DNA of 52,610 nt, from NCBI RefSeq assembly GCF_030151085.1, contig NZ_JASLER010000066.1, positions 1 to 52,610 of the forward strand, written 5' to 3'. Source of the DNA: Bacteroides sp. (GTDB lineage: Bacteria > Bacteroidota > Bacteroidia > Bacteroidales > Bacteroidaceae). This document shows positions 1-8,040 of the stretch, in pieces; positions within the stretch are counted from its first letter, which is position 1, and each line of letters opens with the position of its first letter. The position numbers and the translations under genes are program-made. A model generated the notes under the pieces. The model was not told the DNA's origin and made no database searches. It was given only the letters and a program-made list of their open reading frames with translations.

Positions 1-23
1 GGTTCTTCGTCACTTTAGGTGCA
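1..23 (+). repeat. Left terminal inverted repeat of the IS
   Basis: Begins GGTTCTTCGTCACTTTAGG and is the exact reverse complement of 1827-1849 over 23 bp; base 24 no longer matches. Confidence 0.93.
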
Positions 24-152
24 TTTCCACTTGTTTGTTATGCTCTTTTATTTGTAGCTAACCGCTTGATAAGCTGTAATATAGTCTGTTTAAAAATTGT
101 AGATGTGCTTGAAAATTAGTAACTTTATAGCTGACCAAAGCTTGAAGTACTC

Positions 153-1823
153 ATGATTCAAAACACATCTACATATAGCAAAGTTACTACTAATTTATCC
201 AAGGTTGCTAATAAAAGTCGGGAAAAGTTCTCTACATTCTCTTTTACACTCCATATTCCCGGTTATCATCAGTATAACATCTCTCAAACAGGTCGTTCTT
301 ATTACATAGAACTATCCCGTATTAGTAAAGGATCTCATTGTCCTAAATGTGGTTGCTATAGTAAAAGTATTCATAGTCACTATATGCGTCAGCTTCAGGG
401 GCTGGAAGTTTTTGGTCATCCATTAACCCTCTTAGTCAGAACTCGTAAATTCCGCTGTAAAGACAAGCGTTGCTGCTGCCATATCTTCAGCGAGTCCCTT
501 TCAGGCTTGGCTTCTTCCTATGCAAGGAATACTTTGGAAGTGGAGAATCGTATTCGTCAAGTGTCTTTAAAAACCAGCTCCCGTATAGCCACAGAACTTC
601 TTTCCCAACAAAATATTTCCTGTAGCCAATCCTCTTGTTTGCGTCGTGTTATCCCTCCCGGTCCCCAAGAAGTAGCTGGCCCTCTTCCCGTGGCTATAGG
701 AATAGATGATTTTGCCCAAAAGAAAGGACATATTTACGGAAGCATTGTCATGGACCAAATCACACATCGTCCTCTTGCAATAATTCCCGGCCGGGAAGGA
801 GACGAATTAGAACGTTATTTATGCCACAATCCTCAAATTCAATATATAACCCGTGATCGCGGCAGATGTTTCATCGAAGCCATCAACCGTATTCTACCCG
901 GAGCAACTCAAATATGCGACAGATTCCATTTGATAAAGAATATGGTCGATTCCATGACAGAAGAAATAGCTTCTCTATCCCGATTGGCTACGGGTAAACA
1001 GACTTATCAGTATCCTTCGATTGAGGAATGTCGGATAAAAATTATGGAATCTCTTTTTAGTTTGGGAGAAGCCAAACATCGGCATAAACTAAATTTATTT
1101 ATAGCTGCCGATAACTGTATAAGAAAAGGTATGAGTATCAGGGAGACGGCAGACCAACTAGGAGAATATTCACAAGTCATCTGGCGTTTGCTACGCCATC
1201 ATACAGGAAAAGATTATATGTCATCTGAACAGAAAAGTATCTTGAAGTATGCTGATGAACTTGCCTCTGAAATCAGCCATGGGTGTTGTGAACTCAAAAT
1301 GCTAAAAAAGAGAATGATAGATAAAATGAGCCCTTTATCAGTGGAGCATGCAACCGTGGGAATCAGAAAGCAGATTGGTATACAGAAATGTGAAGTCAAA
1401 GCATATAATAAGGAGCTAAGAAAGAAAAAGCATATGAAACATCTATCTGCAAAAGAGATACAACATTTTATTCTTACCGGAATATGCTCAACGCAACAAA
1501 TGGAAAACCTTTTGAAAAATACGGCTATCAGACAAATCATAGTATTATGTAAGCAGTTTCGAGAGATGATAAACGGGAATCCTAAGCAGCTTAGTTTGGA
1601 CAAATGGATAAAAAAAGCAATGAATTCTGACTCGCAGGCTATGAGGAGATTTGCAATGGGAATAAAGTGGGACCAGCAAGCCGTACAAAATGCTATGGAT
1701 ATATACTTAAATAATGGATTATTGGAAGGAACGGTTAACAAGATAAAATGTATTAAGAGACAAATGTTCAATAGGGCAGGCTATGCGTTATTATATGAGA
1801 AACTTGTAGCTTTCAAAACGTAA
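153..1823 (+). CDS. ISL3-family transposase
   Basis: DDE transposase of 556 aa that would cut and rejoin the IS ends. An N-terminal zinc-finger region has Cys63/Cys66 (CPKC) and a cysteine cluster near 102-109, as is usual for ISL3 proteins. The RNase H-like core shows GIDDFAQ near 183-189 (first Asp), TRDRG and CDRFHLIKN near 233-263 (second Asp), and a C-terminal GLLEGTVNKIK block carrying the Glu. Length is somewhat above the common 400-550 aa. The frame is intact and stops 3 bp before the right inverted repeat, so the element may still be active. The family assignment is by motif reading; the exact IS name is not known to me. Confidence 0.9.
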   Translation: MIQNTSTYSKVTTNLSKVANKSREKFSTFSFTLHIPGYHQYNISQTGRSYYIELSRISKGSHCPKCGCYSKSIHSHYMRQLQGLEVFGHPLTLLVRTRKFRCKDKRCCCHIFSESLSGLASSYARNTLEVENRIRQVSLKTSSRIATELLSQQNISCSQSSCLRRVIPPGPQEVAGPLPVAIGIDDFAQKKGHIYGSIVMDQITHRPLAIIPGREGDELERYLCHNPQIQYITRDRGRCFIEAINRILPGATQICDRFHLIKNMVDSMTEEIASLSRLATGKQTYQYPSIEECRIKIMESLFSLGEAKHRHKLNLFIAADNCIRKGMSIRETADQLGEYSQVIWRLLRHHTGKDYMSSEQKSILKYADELASEISHGCCELKMLKKRMIDKMSPLSVEHATVGIRKQIGIQKCEVKAYNKELRKKKHMKHLSAKEIQHFILTGICSTQQMENLLKNTAIRQIIVLCKQFREMINGNPKQLSLDKWIKKAMNSDSQAMRRFAMGIKWDQQAVQNAMDIYLNNGLLEGTVNKIKCIKRQMFNRAGYALLYEKLVAFKT

Positions 1824-1826
1824 AAT

Positions 1827-1849
1827 TGCACCTAAAGTGACGAAGAACC
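1827..1849 (-). repeat. Right terminal inverted repeat of the IS
   Basis: Perfect 23-bp inverted copy of bases 1-23, ending ACGAAGAACC. It immediately follows the transposase stop codon. Confidence 0.93.
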
Positions 1850-1921
1850 AAAACAAACTTTGTGTAGAGTGGGCTGATCCGGAACTGAGAGCTAGAAAAT
1901 GTTCATGTTGAGCGGACAAAC

Positions 1922-1957
1922 AAAAAGCAGATAATGTTTTCACATTACCTGCTTTCC
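1922..1957 (-). terminator. Rho-independent terminator of the SRP RNA/tRNA-Thr transcript
   Basis: On the minus strand a stem AAAGCAGGTAATGT / ACATTATCTGCTTT with a short GAAA-type loop is followed by TTTGTTTG. It lies just downstream of the tRNA 3' end. Confidence 0.8.
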
Positions 1958-1962
1958 GTTTG

Positions 1963-2036
1963 AGCCTCTTGTCGGATTCGAACCAACGACCCCGAGATTA
2001 CAAATCACGTGCTCTGGCCAACTGAGCTAAAGAGGC
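1963..2036 (-). tRNA. tRNA-Thr (anticodon UGU)
   Basis: The reverse strand folds as a cloverleaf: acceptor GCCTCTT/AAGAGGC, D-stem GCTC/GAGC, anticodon loop TTTGTAA (anticodon TGT, reads ACA), and T-arm GTTGG-TTCGAAT-CCGAC. The anticodon stem has one T-T mismatch. CCA is not encoded. Its 5' end is only 4 nt from the SRP RNA 3' end, so the two are probably cut from one transcript by RNase P. Confidence 0.95.
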
Positions 2037-2040
2037 GGGT

Positions 2041-2136
2041 GGGTAAGCTTTCTATATCGCGCCGCTACAACCAACTACCTTTGCTGCGATCAAGCCCTGG
2101 AGGATTCGAAGGGAGCTGGCCGTATAGGACTTACCC
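2041..2136 (-). ncRNA. ffs: Small bacterial SRP RNA (4.5S-like)
   Basis: RNA of about 96 nt whose ends pair (GGGTAAG / CTTACCC), with further pairing just inside (CTATA / TATAG). The apical part contains CCAGGGCTTGATCGCAGCA, which matches the shape of SRP domain IV: an AGG / AGCA symmetric internal loop closed by a small hairpin. This is the Ffh-binding region used in co-translational targeting. It is transcribed with tRNA-Thr just downstream. I assign it from the core motif and length; exact ends are inferred from the terminal stem. Confidence 0.78.
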
Positions 2137-2155
2137 GTTTTTTGTTTTGCGGTTG

Positions 2156-2186
2156 CAAAGGTAGGCATTATTTTGAAACCTGCAAT
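2156..2186 (-). promoter_or_regulatory. Promoter of SRP RNA/tRNA-Thr
   Basis: On the minus strand ATTG is followed by exactly 19 bp and TACCTTTG, a full match to the Bacteroidetes -33/-7 consensus. It ends about 20 bp before the SRP RNA 5' end. Confidence 0.75.
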
Positions 2187-2248
2187 ACCTACCCCTAACT
2201 TTTTTCAACTTTAACAGGTAGACAAGGCGTTACATACAATATTATTTA

Positions 2249-2256
2249 TACCTTTG
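2249..2256 (+). promoter_or_regulatory. -7 element upstream of the DUF4199 gene
   Basis: TACCTTTG matches TAnnTTTG, 20 bp before the 2276 start. No clear -33 element is visible. Confidence 0.45.
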
Positions 2257-2275
2257 CGCATTATTTCGTAGAAAG

Positions 2276-2815
2276 ATGACAGAAAATAGAGGTTACATGC
2301 AACGATACGCGATGCTGTTTGGCACATACATGGGTGGATACTGGATTTTAAAATTCATTCTCTTTCCCTTGGGGATGGCAGTTCCTTTTTTATCCTTCCT
2401 TTTCATAGGGCTCACTTTGGGAGTACCTTTTATGGGATATTATTATACCCGAATGTACCGCAATCAGGTATGTGGAGGTTATATCAGCTTTCCCCACGCA
2501 TGGATATTTACCGTTTTCATGTATATATTTGCCGCCTTGCTTACTGCTGTCGCACATTACATTTATTTCCAGTTTATCGATCATGGATATATTATTAATT
2601 CCATAGAATCACAGATCAATCTGCTTGCTCAAAGCCGCATTCCGGGAACAGAGGAATATATCAAAATGTATCGTGACATGTTGGAAACAGCACGTACATT
2701 GACTCCAATAGATATCACGATTGAAATGGTATCATTTAATGTCTTCTTCGGTTCGTTGATGGCAATTCCGACTGCGCTGTTTGTTATGAGACGGAAAAAG
2801 ACAGAACGGATTTAA
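2276..2815 (+). CDS. DUF4199-type inner-membrane protein
   Basis: 179-aa integral membrane protein of unknown function. Hydrophobic segments lie near residues 13-35, 37-55, 73-95 and 150-170, with a charged loop near 105-140, as in the DUF4199 family of Bacteroidetes. It sits 63 bp upstream of a membrane-anchored glycosyltransferase in the same direction, an arrangement I recognise from other Bacteroides genomes, so a role in envelope glycolipid or glycan export is possible. No catalytic motif is visible. The family call rests on size, topology and neighbour. Confidence 0.7.
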   Translation: MTENRGYMQRYAMLFGTYMGGYWILKFILFPLGMAVPFLSFLFIGLTLGVPFMGYYYTRMYRNQVCGGYISFPHAWIFTVFMYIFAALLTAVAHYIYFQFIDHGYIINSIESQINLLAQSRIPGTEEYIKMYRDMLETARTLTPIDITIEMVSFNVFFGSLMAIPTALFVMRRKKTERI

Positions 2816-2878
2816 ATAAGAGAAAAAACAATAAAGTAACCAAGTAACATAAATCATAAAAAGCTAAATCGTAAATCA

Positions 2879-3832
2879 ATGGATATCTCAGTTGTTATAC
2901 CGTTATATAATGAAGAAGAATCTCTTCCCGAACTGTTCGCATGGATTGAACGGGTAATGAAAGCTAACGGATTCTCCTACGAAGTGATTTTTGTGAATGA
3001 TGGAAGTACAGACCGTTCCTGGCAAGTCATCGAACAACTGCAAAAACAGGCACCGGACATAGCACGAGGCATTAAGTTCCGCCGCAATTATGGTAAATCA
3101 CCGGCATTGTATTGTGGTTTCGAGCAGGCTCAAGGCGATGTTGTCATTACTATGGATGCCGACCTGCAAGATAGCCCTGACGAAATACCAGAACTATACA
3201 ACATGATAACCCAAGATGGTTATGATTTGGTTTCAGGTTGGAAACAAAAACGTTACGATCCGCTATCCAAGACCCTGCCTACCAAACTTTTCAACGCTAC
3301 TGCCCGTAAAGTCTCCGGTATTAAGAATTTGCACGATTTTAATTGTGGACTGAAAGCATACCGCAGAGATGTTATCAAAAATATAGAGGTATACGGAGAA
3401 ATGCATCGCTATATCCCCTATCTCGCTAAAAATGCCGGTTTCAACAGAATCGGCGAAAAGATAGTGCAGCACCAAGCCCGTAAATACGGAACAACGAAAT
3501 TCGGCCTTAATCGTTTTGTGAATGGCTATTTGGATTTGATATCTTTGTGGTTCCTCTCCAAATTCGGTATCAAACCCATGCATTTCTTCGGTTTGCTGGG
3601 TTCATTGATGTTCGTATTAGGTTTTATCGCCGTAATTATAGTAGGAGCTACCAAACTATACTATATGCACCATGGCATGCCCTACCGACTCGTAACAGAT
3701 TCTCCTTACTTCTACCTCTCGCTAACATCCATGATTATCGGTACACAATTGTTTGTAGCAGGATTCCTCGGAGAACTGATTTCACGTACCGCACCAGAAC
3801 GAAACAAGTATCAAATAGAGAAAACGATTTAA
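2879..3832 (+). CDS. Family 2 glycosyltransferase, membrane-anchored (DPM1/GtrB type)
   Basis: 317-aa GT-A enzyme likely to transfer a sugar from a nucleotide sugar to a polyprenyl-phosphate or membrane lipid. The N-terminus has the classic VVIPLYNEEESL start, VNDGSTD near residues 39-45 and the metal-binding DAD at 93-95 (TMDADLQDSP). Two hydrophobic segments near residues 225-250 and 265-300 anchor it, as in GtrB/DPM1 relatives. It follows the DUF4199 gene and its stop is 2 bp before the next start, so the genes are probably co-transcribed. The exact substrate cannot be read from sequence. Confidence 0.9.
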   Translation: MDISVVIPLYNEEESLPELFAWIERVMKANGFSYEVIFVNDGSTDRSWQVIEQLQKQAPDIARGIKFRRNYGKSPALYCGFEQAQGDVVITMDADLQDSPDEIPELYNMITQDGYDLVSGWKQKRYDPLSKTLPTKLFNATARKVSGIKNLHDFNCGLKAYRRDVIKNIEVYGEMHRYIPYLAKNAGFNRIGEKIVQHQARKYGTTKFGLNRFVNGYLDLISLWFLSKFGIKPMHFFGLLGSLMFVLGFIAVIIVGATKLYYMHHGMPYRLVTDSPYFYLSLTSMIIGTQLFVAGFLGELISRTAPERNKYQIEKTI

Positions 3833-3834
3833 CA

Positions 3835-4320
3835 ATGAAAAGCTTAGTCAGACTTATCATATTCGGCGCTATTCTTTGCCCCATTATCAGTATCGTGGTT
3901 TCCTGTTCGGAAGAGGCGGATTGTTCTATGGCTACCCGTGCCATGGTACAATGCTATATTTATACAATAGACCCTGAAACTAAGACCGTAAAGAACGATA
4001 CGCTCGATTCTCTAACGGTGACTGCTTGGGATACGGATTCCATTATCATCAACAACCAGAAAAAGGTACATGACATCTCATTACCTTTAAGATATACGGT
4101 AGATTCTACCAAACTGGTTTTCCGATATAGCAAAACTAGGGTTGATACGCTAGTCATCAAACATACTAACACGCCTTATTTTCTATCAATGGATTGCGGC
4201 TATCAGATGAAGCAAGCTATCACAAGCATCCAAGCTACCCGCCGCGTCCTCGATTCCATCTATGTGTCAAATAATGAAGCCGGTATCTATGGAAGGGAAA
4301 ATCTTAAATTATTCTATTAG
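3835..4320 (+). CDS. DUF6452-type lipoprotein
   Basis: 161-aa predicted lipoprotein of unknown function. The ATG at 3835 gives a typical signal peptide with hydrophobic residues 5-20 and a lipobox-like IVVSC. The reading frame is open further upstream, but that part overlaps the glycosyltransferase and is a shadow. The rest is beta-rich and threonine-rich without a catalytic motif. It overlaps the next gene start, and DUF6452 and DUF6048 proteins commonly sit side by side in Bacteroidales, so the two may work together at the outer membrane (inference). Confidence 0.7.
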   Translation: MKSLVRLIIFGAILCPIISIVVSCSEEADCSMATRAMVQCYIYTIDPETKTVKNDTLDSLTVTAWDTDSIIINNQKKVHDISLPLRYTVDSTKLVFRYSKTRVDTLVIKHTNTPYFLSMDCGYQMKQAITSIQATRRVLDSIYVSNNEAGIYGRENLKLFY

Positions 4321-5062
4321 CCTGGCACTTTGCCTACTGATGTCTTTCCCTTTGCAGGCACAGACTCGCAATACCTCTAACCCTCAAGGAAGAAGTAACC
4401 GCCCCCAGACTGCTGAGAAGAAAAAGACAACAGAAGAGGTGAATTATCCGCTTTACAACGGTGTTTCAGTCGGTGTGGACTTATGGGGAATTGGAAGTAA
4501 GGTTCTTGGAGGAGATTTTTTAAGTACTGAGGTCGCTGTAGATGTAAACCTCAAAAACCGCTTCTTTCCTATAGCGGAAATCGGCTATGGAAAAACAGAC
4601 ACATGGAACGACAAAGGCACACATTATAATAGCGGTGCCCCCTACTTCCGAATCGGCATGGATTACAATGCCCTTTATAAGAAAAAGCACGGCCACATGT
4701 TACTTGTAGGTTTGCGCTATAGCGTTACCAGTTTCAAATATGATGTGGAAGCTCTTGCAATTGATGATCCGATCTATGGAGGAGTCATAGGAAATCCGAA
4801 CTTGGAAGACGGAATATGGGGAGGAAGTTTGCCGTATAATCATAAAGGAATGAAAGGTTCTATGCAATGGGCAGAATTCTGCGTAGGTATCCGTGCTCAT
4901 ATCTGGAAAGAGCTGTATATGGGATGGGCATTGCGATTTAAATTCAAATTGTCAGCATCAACCGATCAATATGGTGATCCGTGGTATGTACCCGGGTTTG
5001 GCAAATACGGTTCGAATACTACGGGAATAACTTATACAATAACCTATAAACTACCCTTCTGA
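4289..5062 (+). CDS. DUF6048-type secreted/outer-membrane beta protein
   Basis: About 257-aa exported protein. The start at 4289 gives a good signal peptide (hydrophobic core followed by FPLQAQ); 4262 and 4274 are alternative in-frame ATGs. A charged, low-complexity linker (NPQGRSNRPQTAEKKKTTEE) precedes a region of alternating aromatic beta strands ending in TYTITYKLPF, whose C-terminal Phe is typical of outer-membrane beta-barrels. It overlaps the 3' end of the upstream lipoprotein gene by about 30 bp, which suggests translational coupling. Function unknown; DUF6048 is assigned by context and length. Confidence 0.7.
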   Translation: MEGKILNYSISLALCLLMSFPLQAQTRNTSNPQGRSNRPQTAEKKKTTEEVNYPLYNGVSVGVDLWGIGSKVLGGDFLSTEVAVDVNLKNRFFPIAEIGYGKTDTWNDKGTHYNSGAPYFRIGMDYNALYKKKHGHMLLVGLRYSVTSFKYDVEALAIDDPIYGGVIGNPNLEDGIWGGSLPYNHKGMKGSMQWAEFCVGIRAHIWKELYMGWALRFKFKLSASTDQYGDPWYVPGFGKYGSNTTGITYTITYKLPF

Positions 5063-5066
5063 AACA

Positions 5067-5648
5067 ATGACAGGATTTGAAATTTGGCTGTTGGCTTTAG
5101 GACTTGCGATGGATTGCTTCGCCGTTTCTATAGCCAGCGGAATCATATTGAAACGCTTACAACTACGTCCCATGTTAGTGATGGCACTCGGCTTCGGCTT
5201 TTTCCAAGCTCTTATGCCCTTGCTTGGATGGATAGGTGCCAGTTTTTTCAGTCACTTGATAGAAAGCGTAGATCACTGGATCGCTTTTGCCATTCTTCTT
5301 TTTCTTGGCGGACGCATGGTATTGGAATCTTTTAAAGATGAAGATTGCAAACAAGAATACGATCCTACAAGCCTTAAAGTAGTATTGGCATTGTCAGTAG
5401 CAACCAGTATTGATGCGTTAGCGGTAGGTGTTTCGTTCGCATTCTTAGGAATTAAAGATTGCTCGGCAATACTACCTCCGATTTGCATTATAGGTTTTGT
5501 ATCATTTGTCATGTCTATGATAGGTTTGATATTCGGAATTCGGTTCGGTTGCGGCATTGCACGCAAATTACGGGCAGAGCTTTGGGGAGGTATTATCCTC
5601 ATCCTTATCGGAATCAAGATTCTGATTGAGCATTTATTTTTCAGCTAA
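5067..5648 (+). CDS. mntP: Manganese efflux pump MntP
   Basis: 193-aa inner-membrane transporter expected to export Mn(II). Six hydrophobic segments are visible, arranged as an internal duplication. The conserved acidic motifs in the two halves are present: GLAMDCFAVSIASG near residues 13-26 and ATSIDALAVGVSF near 111-123. Length matches the family (about 185-195 aa). It starts 4 bp after the preceding stop codon, so it is likely translated from the same mRNA. No manganese-responsive riboswitch (yybP-ykoY type) is visible in the short gap. Confidence 0.9.
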   Translation: MTGFEIWLLALGLAMDCFAVSIASGIILKRLQLRPMLVMALGFGFFQALMPLLGWIGASFFSHLIESVDHWIAFAILLFLGGRMVLESFKDEDCKQEYDPTSLKVVLALSVATSIDALAVGVSFAFLGIKDCSAILPPICIIGFVSFVMSMIGLIFGIRFGCGIARKLRAELWGGIILILIGIKILIEHLFFS

Positions 5649-5671
5649 CATTCTATCTAAACACTTTGATT

Positions 5672-6691
5672 ATGGATAAGAAAATACAACGGAACTTTTT
5701 ATGGATCGCCCTATTGGTGTTGGGTACAATCTGGATACTTGCCCGCCACAACCGAACCATTCCTTATCAAATAGATAATGGTTTGATATTCGGTACAGTC
5801 TATAAAGTTACATATCAATATGATGACGATCTGAAAGAAGAAATAGAAGCGGCGCTCAAACGCTTTGACGGTTCGCTGTCTCCTTTCAATGATACAGCTA
5901 CCATAACCCGGGTAAACCACAACGAAGATTTTGTTCCTGATTCTTTCTTTATCAATGTTTTCCGTCGTAGCATAGAGATTTCTAAAGAAACCGATGGTGC
6001 ATTTGACATTACCGTTGCTCCGTTGGCAAATGCCTGGGGATTCGGTTTCAAAAAAAGAACTTTCCCCGATTCTACCATGATTGATAGTTTGCAGGAAATC
6101 ACCGGCTACGCCAAAGTCAAGTTATCCGCAGAAGGAAAGGTCATAAAGCAAGATCCACGCATTATGCTCTCTTGTAGCGCCATAGCCAAAGGATATGCCG
6201 TAGATGTCATAGCACAACTATTAGAGCAAAAAGGTATTCGTAACTTCATGGTGGACATAGGTGGAGAAATTGTTGTTCGTGGTGAAAATCCTAAAAAAGA
6301 GCTTTGGCGAATTGGCATCAATAAACCCATCGATGATTCTTTATCCGTCAACCAAGAGTTACAAACAGTTCTGAGTATCACCAATATAGGTATGGCAACC
6401 TCTGGTAACTACCGCAACTATTATTACAAAGACGGAAAGAAATATGCACATACCATCGATCCACGCACTGGTTATCCGGTACAACATAATATCCTTTCTG
6501 CTACCGTTATAGCCCGCGATTGCATGAGTGCCGATGCATACGCTACCGCCTTCATGGTAATGGGACTGAAAGAAGCTGAACAATTTGCCAATGCGCATCC
6601 GGATATTGATGCCTGCTTTATATATAGCGATGAAAACGGCAAACTCCAAACCTTCTTAACCAAGGGTATGGAGAAATACGTAAATAAATAA
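5672..6691 (+). CDS. apbE: FAD:protein FMN transferase (ApbE family)
   Basis: 339-aa enzyme that attaches FMN to a Thr/Ser of target proteins such as Rnf/Nqr subunits outside the inner membrane. The ATG at 5672 is preferred to the upstream in-frame TTG at 5666. An N-terminal membrane anchor (residues about 9-23) is followed by FGTVYKVTY, the SxIAKGYAVD flavin-site block (CSAIAKGYAVD), VDIGGEIVVRG, and HTIDPRTGYPV with a downstream MSADAYATAFMVMG. All are hallmarks of ApbE. It lies 24 bp after mntP. Confidence 0.92.
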   Translation: MDKKIQRNFLWIALLVLGTIWILARHNRTIPYQIDNGLIFGTVYKVTYQYDDDLKEEIEAALKRFDGSLSPFNDTATITRVNHNEDFVPDSFFINVFRRSIEISKETDGAFDITVAPLANAWGFGFKKRTFPDSTMIDSLQEITGYAKVKLSAEGKVIKQDPRIMLSCSAIAKGYAVDVIAQLLEQKGIRNFMVDIGGEIVVRGENPKKELWRIGINKPIDDSLSVNQELQTVLSITNIGMATSGNYRNYYYKDGKKYAHTIDPRTGYPVQHNILSATVIARDCMSADAYATAFMVMGLKEAEQFANAHPDIDACFIYSDENGKLQTFLTKGMEKYVNK

Positions 6692-6698
6692 GCATTCT

Positions 6699-7067
6699 TT
6701 ATTTATAGAAGACAAAGTATACTGCAAGTACCAAACAAATAAAAGCGGCGAAATGATTCCAATGCAACGTTTCGCCTTTAAACAGTACTGTCGTAAATAT
6801 CGTAAAGATAATCAAAGTAATCACTTCTTGAATAACTTTAAGTTGCATCAGCGAGAATGGACCTCCATTCCCTAAAAAGCCCATTCGGTTGGCAGGTACT
6901 TGGCATGAATACTCAGCCAATGCAATCACCCACGAAAAGAGCACAACCGCAAAAAGCGGCCAGTTGGAAATCACTTTTGTTTCCTGTAGTTTAAGATGTC
7001 CGTACCAAGCAAATGTCATAAAGATATTGGATACGATCAATAATAAAATGGTATAAAATGCTTTCAT
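6699..7067 (-). CDS. DMT-family small membrane protein (DUF486)
   Basis: 122-aa protein with four hydrophobic helices, the size and shape of DUF486 proteins of the drug/metabolite transporter superfamily. Recognisable blocks are FMTFAWYGHLK in helix 1 and FSWVIALAEYSCQVPANRMG between helices 2 and 3. Its transport substrate is unknown. It is read from the minus strand, 32 bp downstream of ttcA, and converges on apbE. Confidence 0.85.
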   Translation of the reverse strand: MKAFYTILLLIVSNIFMTFAWYGHLKLQETKVISNWPLFAVVLFSWVIALAEYSCQVPANRMGFLGNGGPFSLMQLKVIQEVITLIIFTIFTTVLFKGETLHWNHFAAFICLVLAVYFVFYK

Positions 7068-7099
7068 TTATAAAAGATAATAAGTTGGATACTATTTTT

Positions 7100-7861
7100 C
7101 TATTCCTTACTCTCTATTTTCAATCTAACCGGCAACAATTCTTCTTGCACATTCGTCATGCTACCCCATAAGCTATAACGTGCTTCCGGATTCATTGCTT
7201 CCAATTGTTTCAAAATGCCTTTCATGGTACTACGACTGGATTGTGACTCGTAAGGGCAGTTTTTCACTTGTTTACGATACCCCCTCACCTGCGCCATTTC
7301 TATCAGATCTGACTCATGCACCAAACACATCGGACGAATAATCATCATATCGAATTTCTTCATTACCAGACGTGGCGGCATAGAACTGAATGCACCTTGA
7401 TAGGTAATATTCATCAACAATGTCTCCAATATATCATCCATGTGATGTCCTAATGCTATCTTGTTGCATCCATTTTCCTTAGCTACCGTGAACAAGGCCT
7501 TACGACGATTCCATGAACACAGGAAGCAAGGGGATTTACGAGAATCGGTAGTAGCATCAAATTCTGTTTCATAAATCACAAAAGGGACTCCAAACGACTC
7601 CACATACTCCTTTAAATACTTTATATCGCTTTGATAAGGAATATTCTTCATCACCACATGCACAGCTACCACCGAAAACTTAGGTTTAAAAACACGTGCG
7701 CGCTTAGCCAGTAGCTCAACTAAAGCCAAAGAATCTTTACCTCCGGAAAGACCTATCAGAATTTTATCTCCGTCTTCGATCAATCCGTATTCCACCACAC
7801 CTTTGCTAAACCGCTTCTCTATGCGGCGTATCATCTTCTCTTCTTCGGTAAATTGTGCCAT
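7100..7861 (-). CDS. ttcA: tRNA 2-thiocytidine synthase TtcA-like protein
   Basis: 253-aa ATP-dependent thiolase, predicted to make s2C32 in tRNA with an Fe-S cluster. The PP-loop SGGKDS is at residues 39-44. The cysteine pair CxxC is at 112/115 (PCFLCSWNRRK) and a third cysteine at 202 (NCPYE), the pattern of cluster ligands in TtcA. GHHMDDILET near 138-147 is also typical. Length is near the short bacterial TtcA form. Related PP-loop proteins share these motifs, so the exact tRNA target is inferred. Confidence 0.87.
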   Translation of the reverse strand: MAQFTEEEKMIRRIEKRFSKGVVEYGLIEDGDKILIGLSGGKDSLALVELLAKRARVFKPKFSVVAVHVVMKNIPYQSDIKYLKEYVESFGVPFVIYETEFDATTDSRKSPCFLCSWNRRKALFTVAKENGCNKIALGHHMDDILETLLMNITYQGAFSSMPPRLVMKKFDMMIIRPMCLVHESDLIEMAQVRGYRKQVKNCPYESQSSRSTMKGILKQLEAMNPEARYSLWGSMTNVQEELLPVRLKIESKE

Positions 7862-8040
7862 ATAAAACAGTTAATTTTCATCTCTCTATTCCGGTTCCCC
7901 ACATAATGCAAGAATCGGCTGCAAAAGTAAGCGAAAAGAAGCATTTAAAGAAGAATTAACATAATAGAATTATGGAATTCTGCTTTATTCCCGATTAATT
8001 TGTATTTTTGAACTCCTAAAGATAAGTAAACAAAGCAAAT
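7862..8040. promoter_or_regulatory. Divergent promoter region ttcA / TPR gene
   Basis: Minus strand: TACTTTTG (7922-7929) fits the -7 consensus for ttcA. Plus strand: TATTTTTG (8003-8010) lies 31 bp before the start at 8041. Neither has a clear TTG at -33. Confidence 0.5.

Larger units (their letters stand above)
1..1849 (+). mobile_element. ISL3-family insertion sequence, complete
   Basis: A transposase gene is flanked by a perfect 23-bp terminal inverted repeat (1-23 and 1827-1849), so the element is intact. The window begins exactly at its left tip, so the left target duplication cannot be seen. ISL3 elements usually make 8-bp duplications; the right flank begins AAAACAAA. It lies about 110 bp from the tRNA-Thr/SRP RNA genes. 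The family call rests on the transposase. Confidence 0.92.

Noticed and set aside
1214..1771. Minus-strand open frame of 185 codons in the IS
   Set aside because: It is antisense to the transposase core and is hydrophobic only because of the reversed codons.
3547..3834. Upstream extension of the DUF6452-type lipoprotein frame
   Set aside because: This part overlaps the glycosyltransferase in another frame; the signal peptide begins at 3835.
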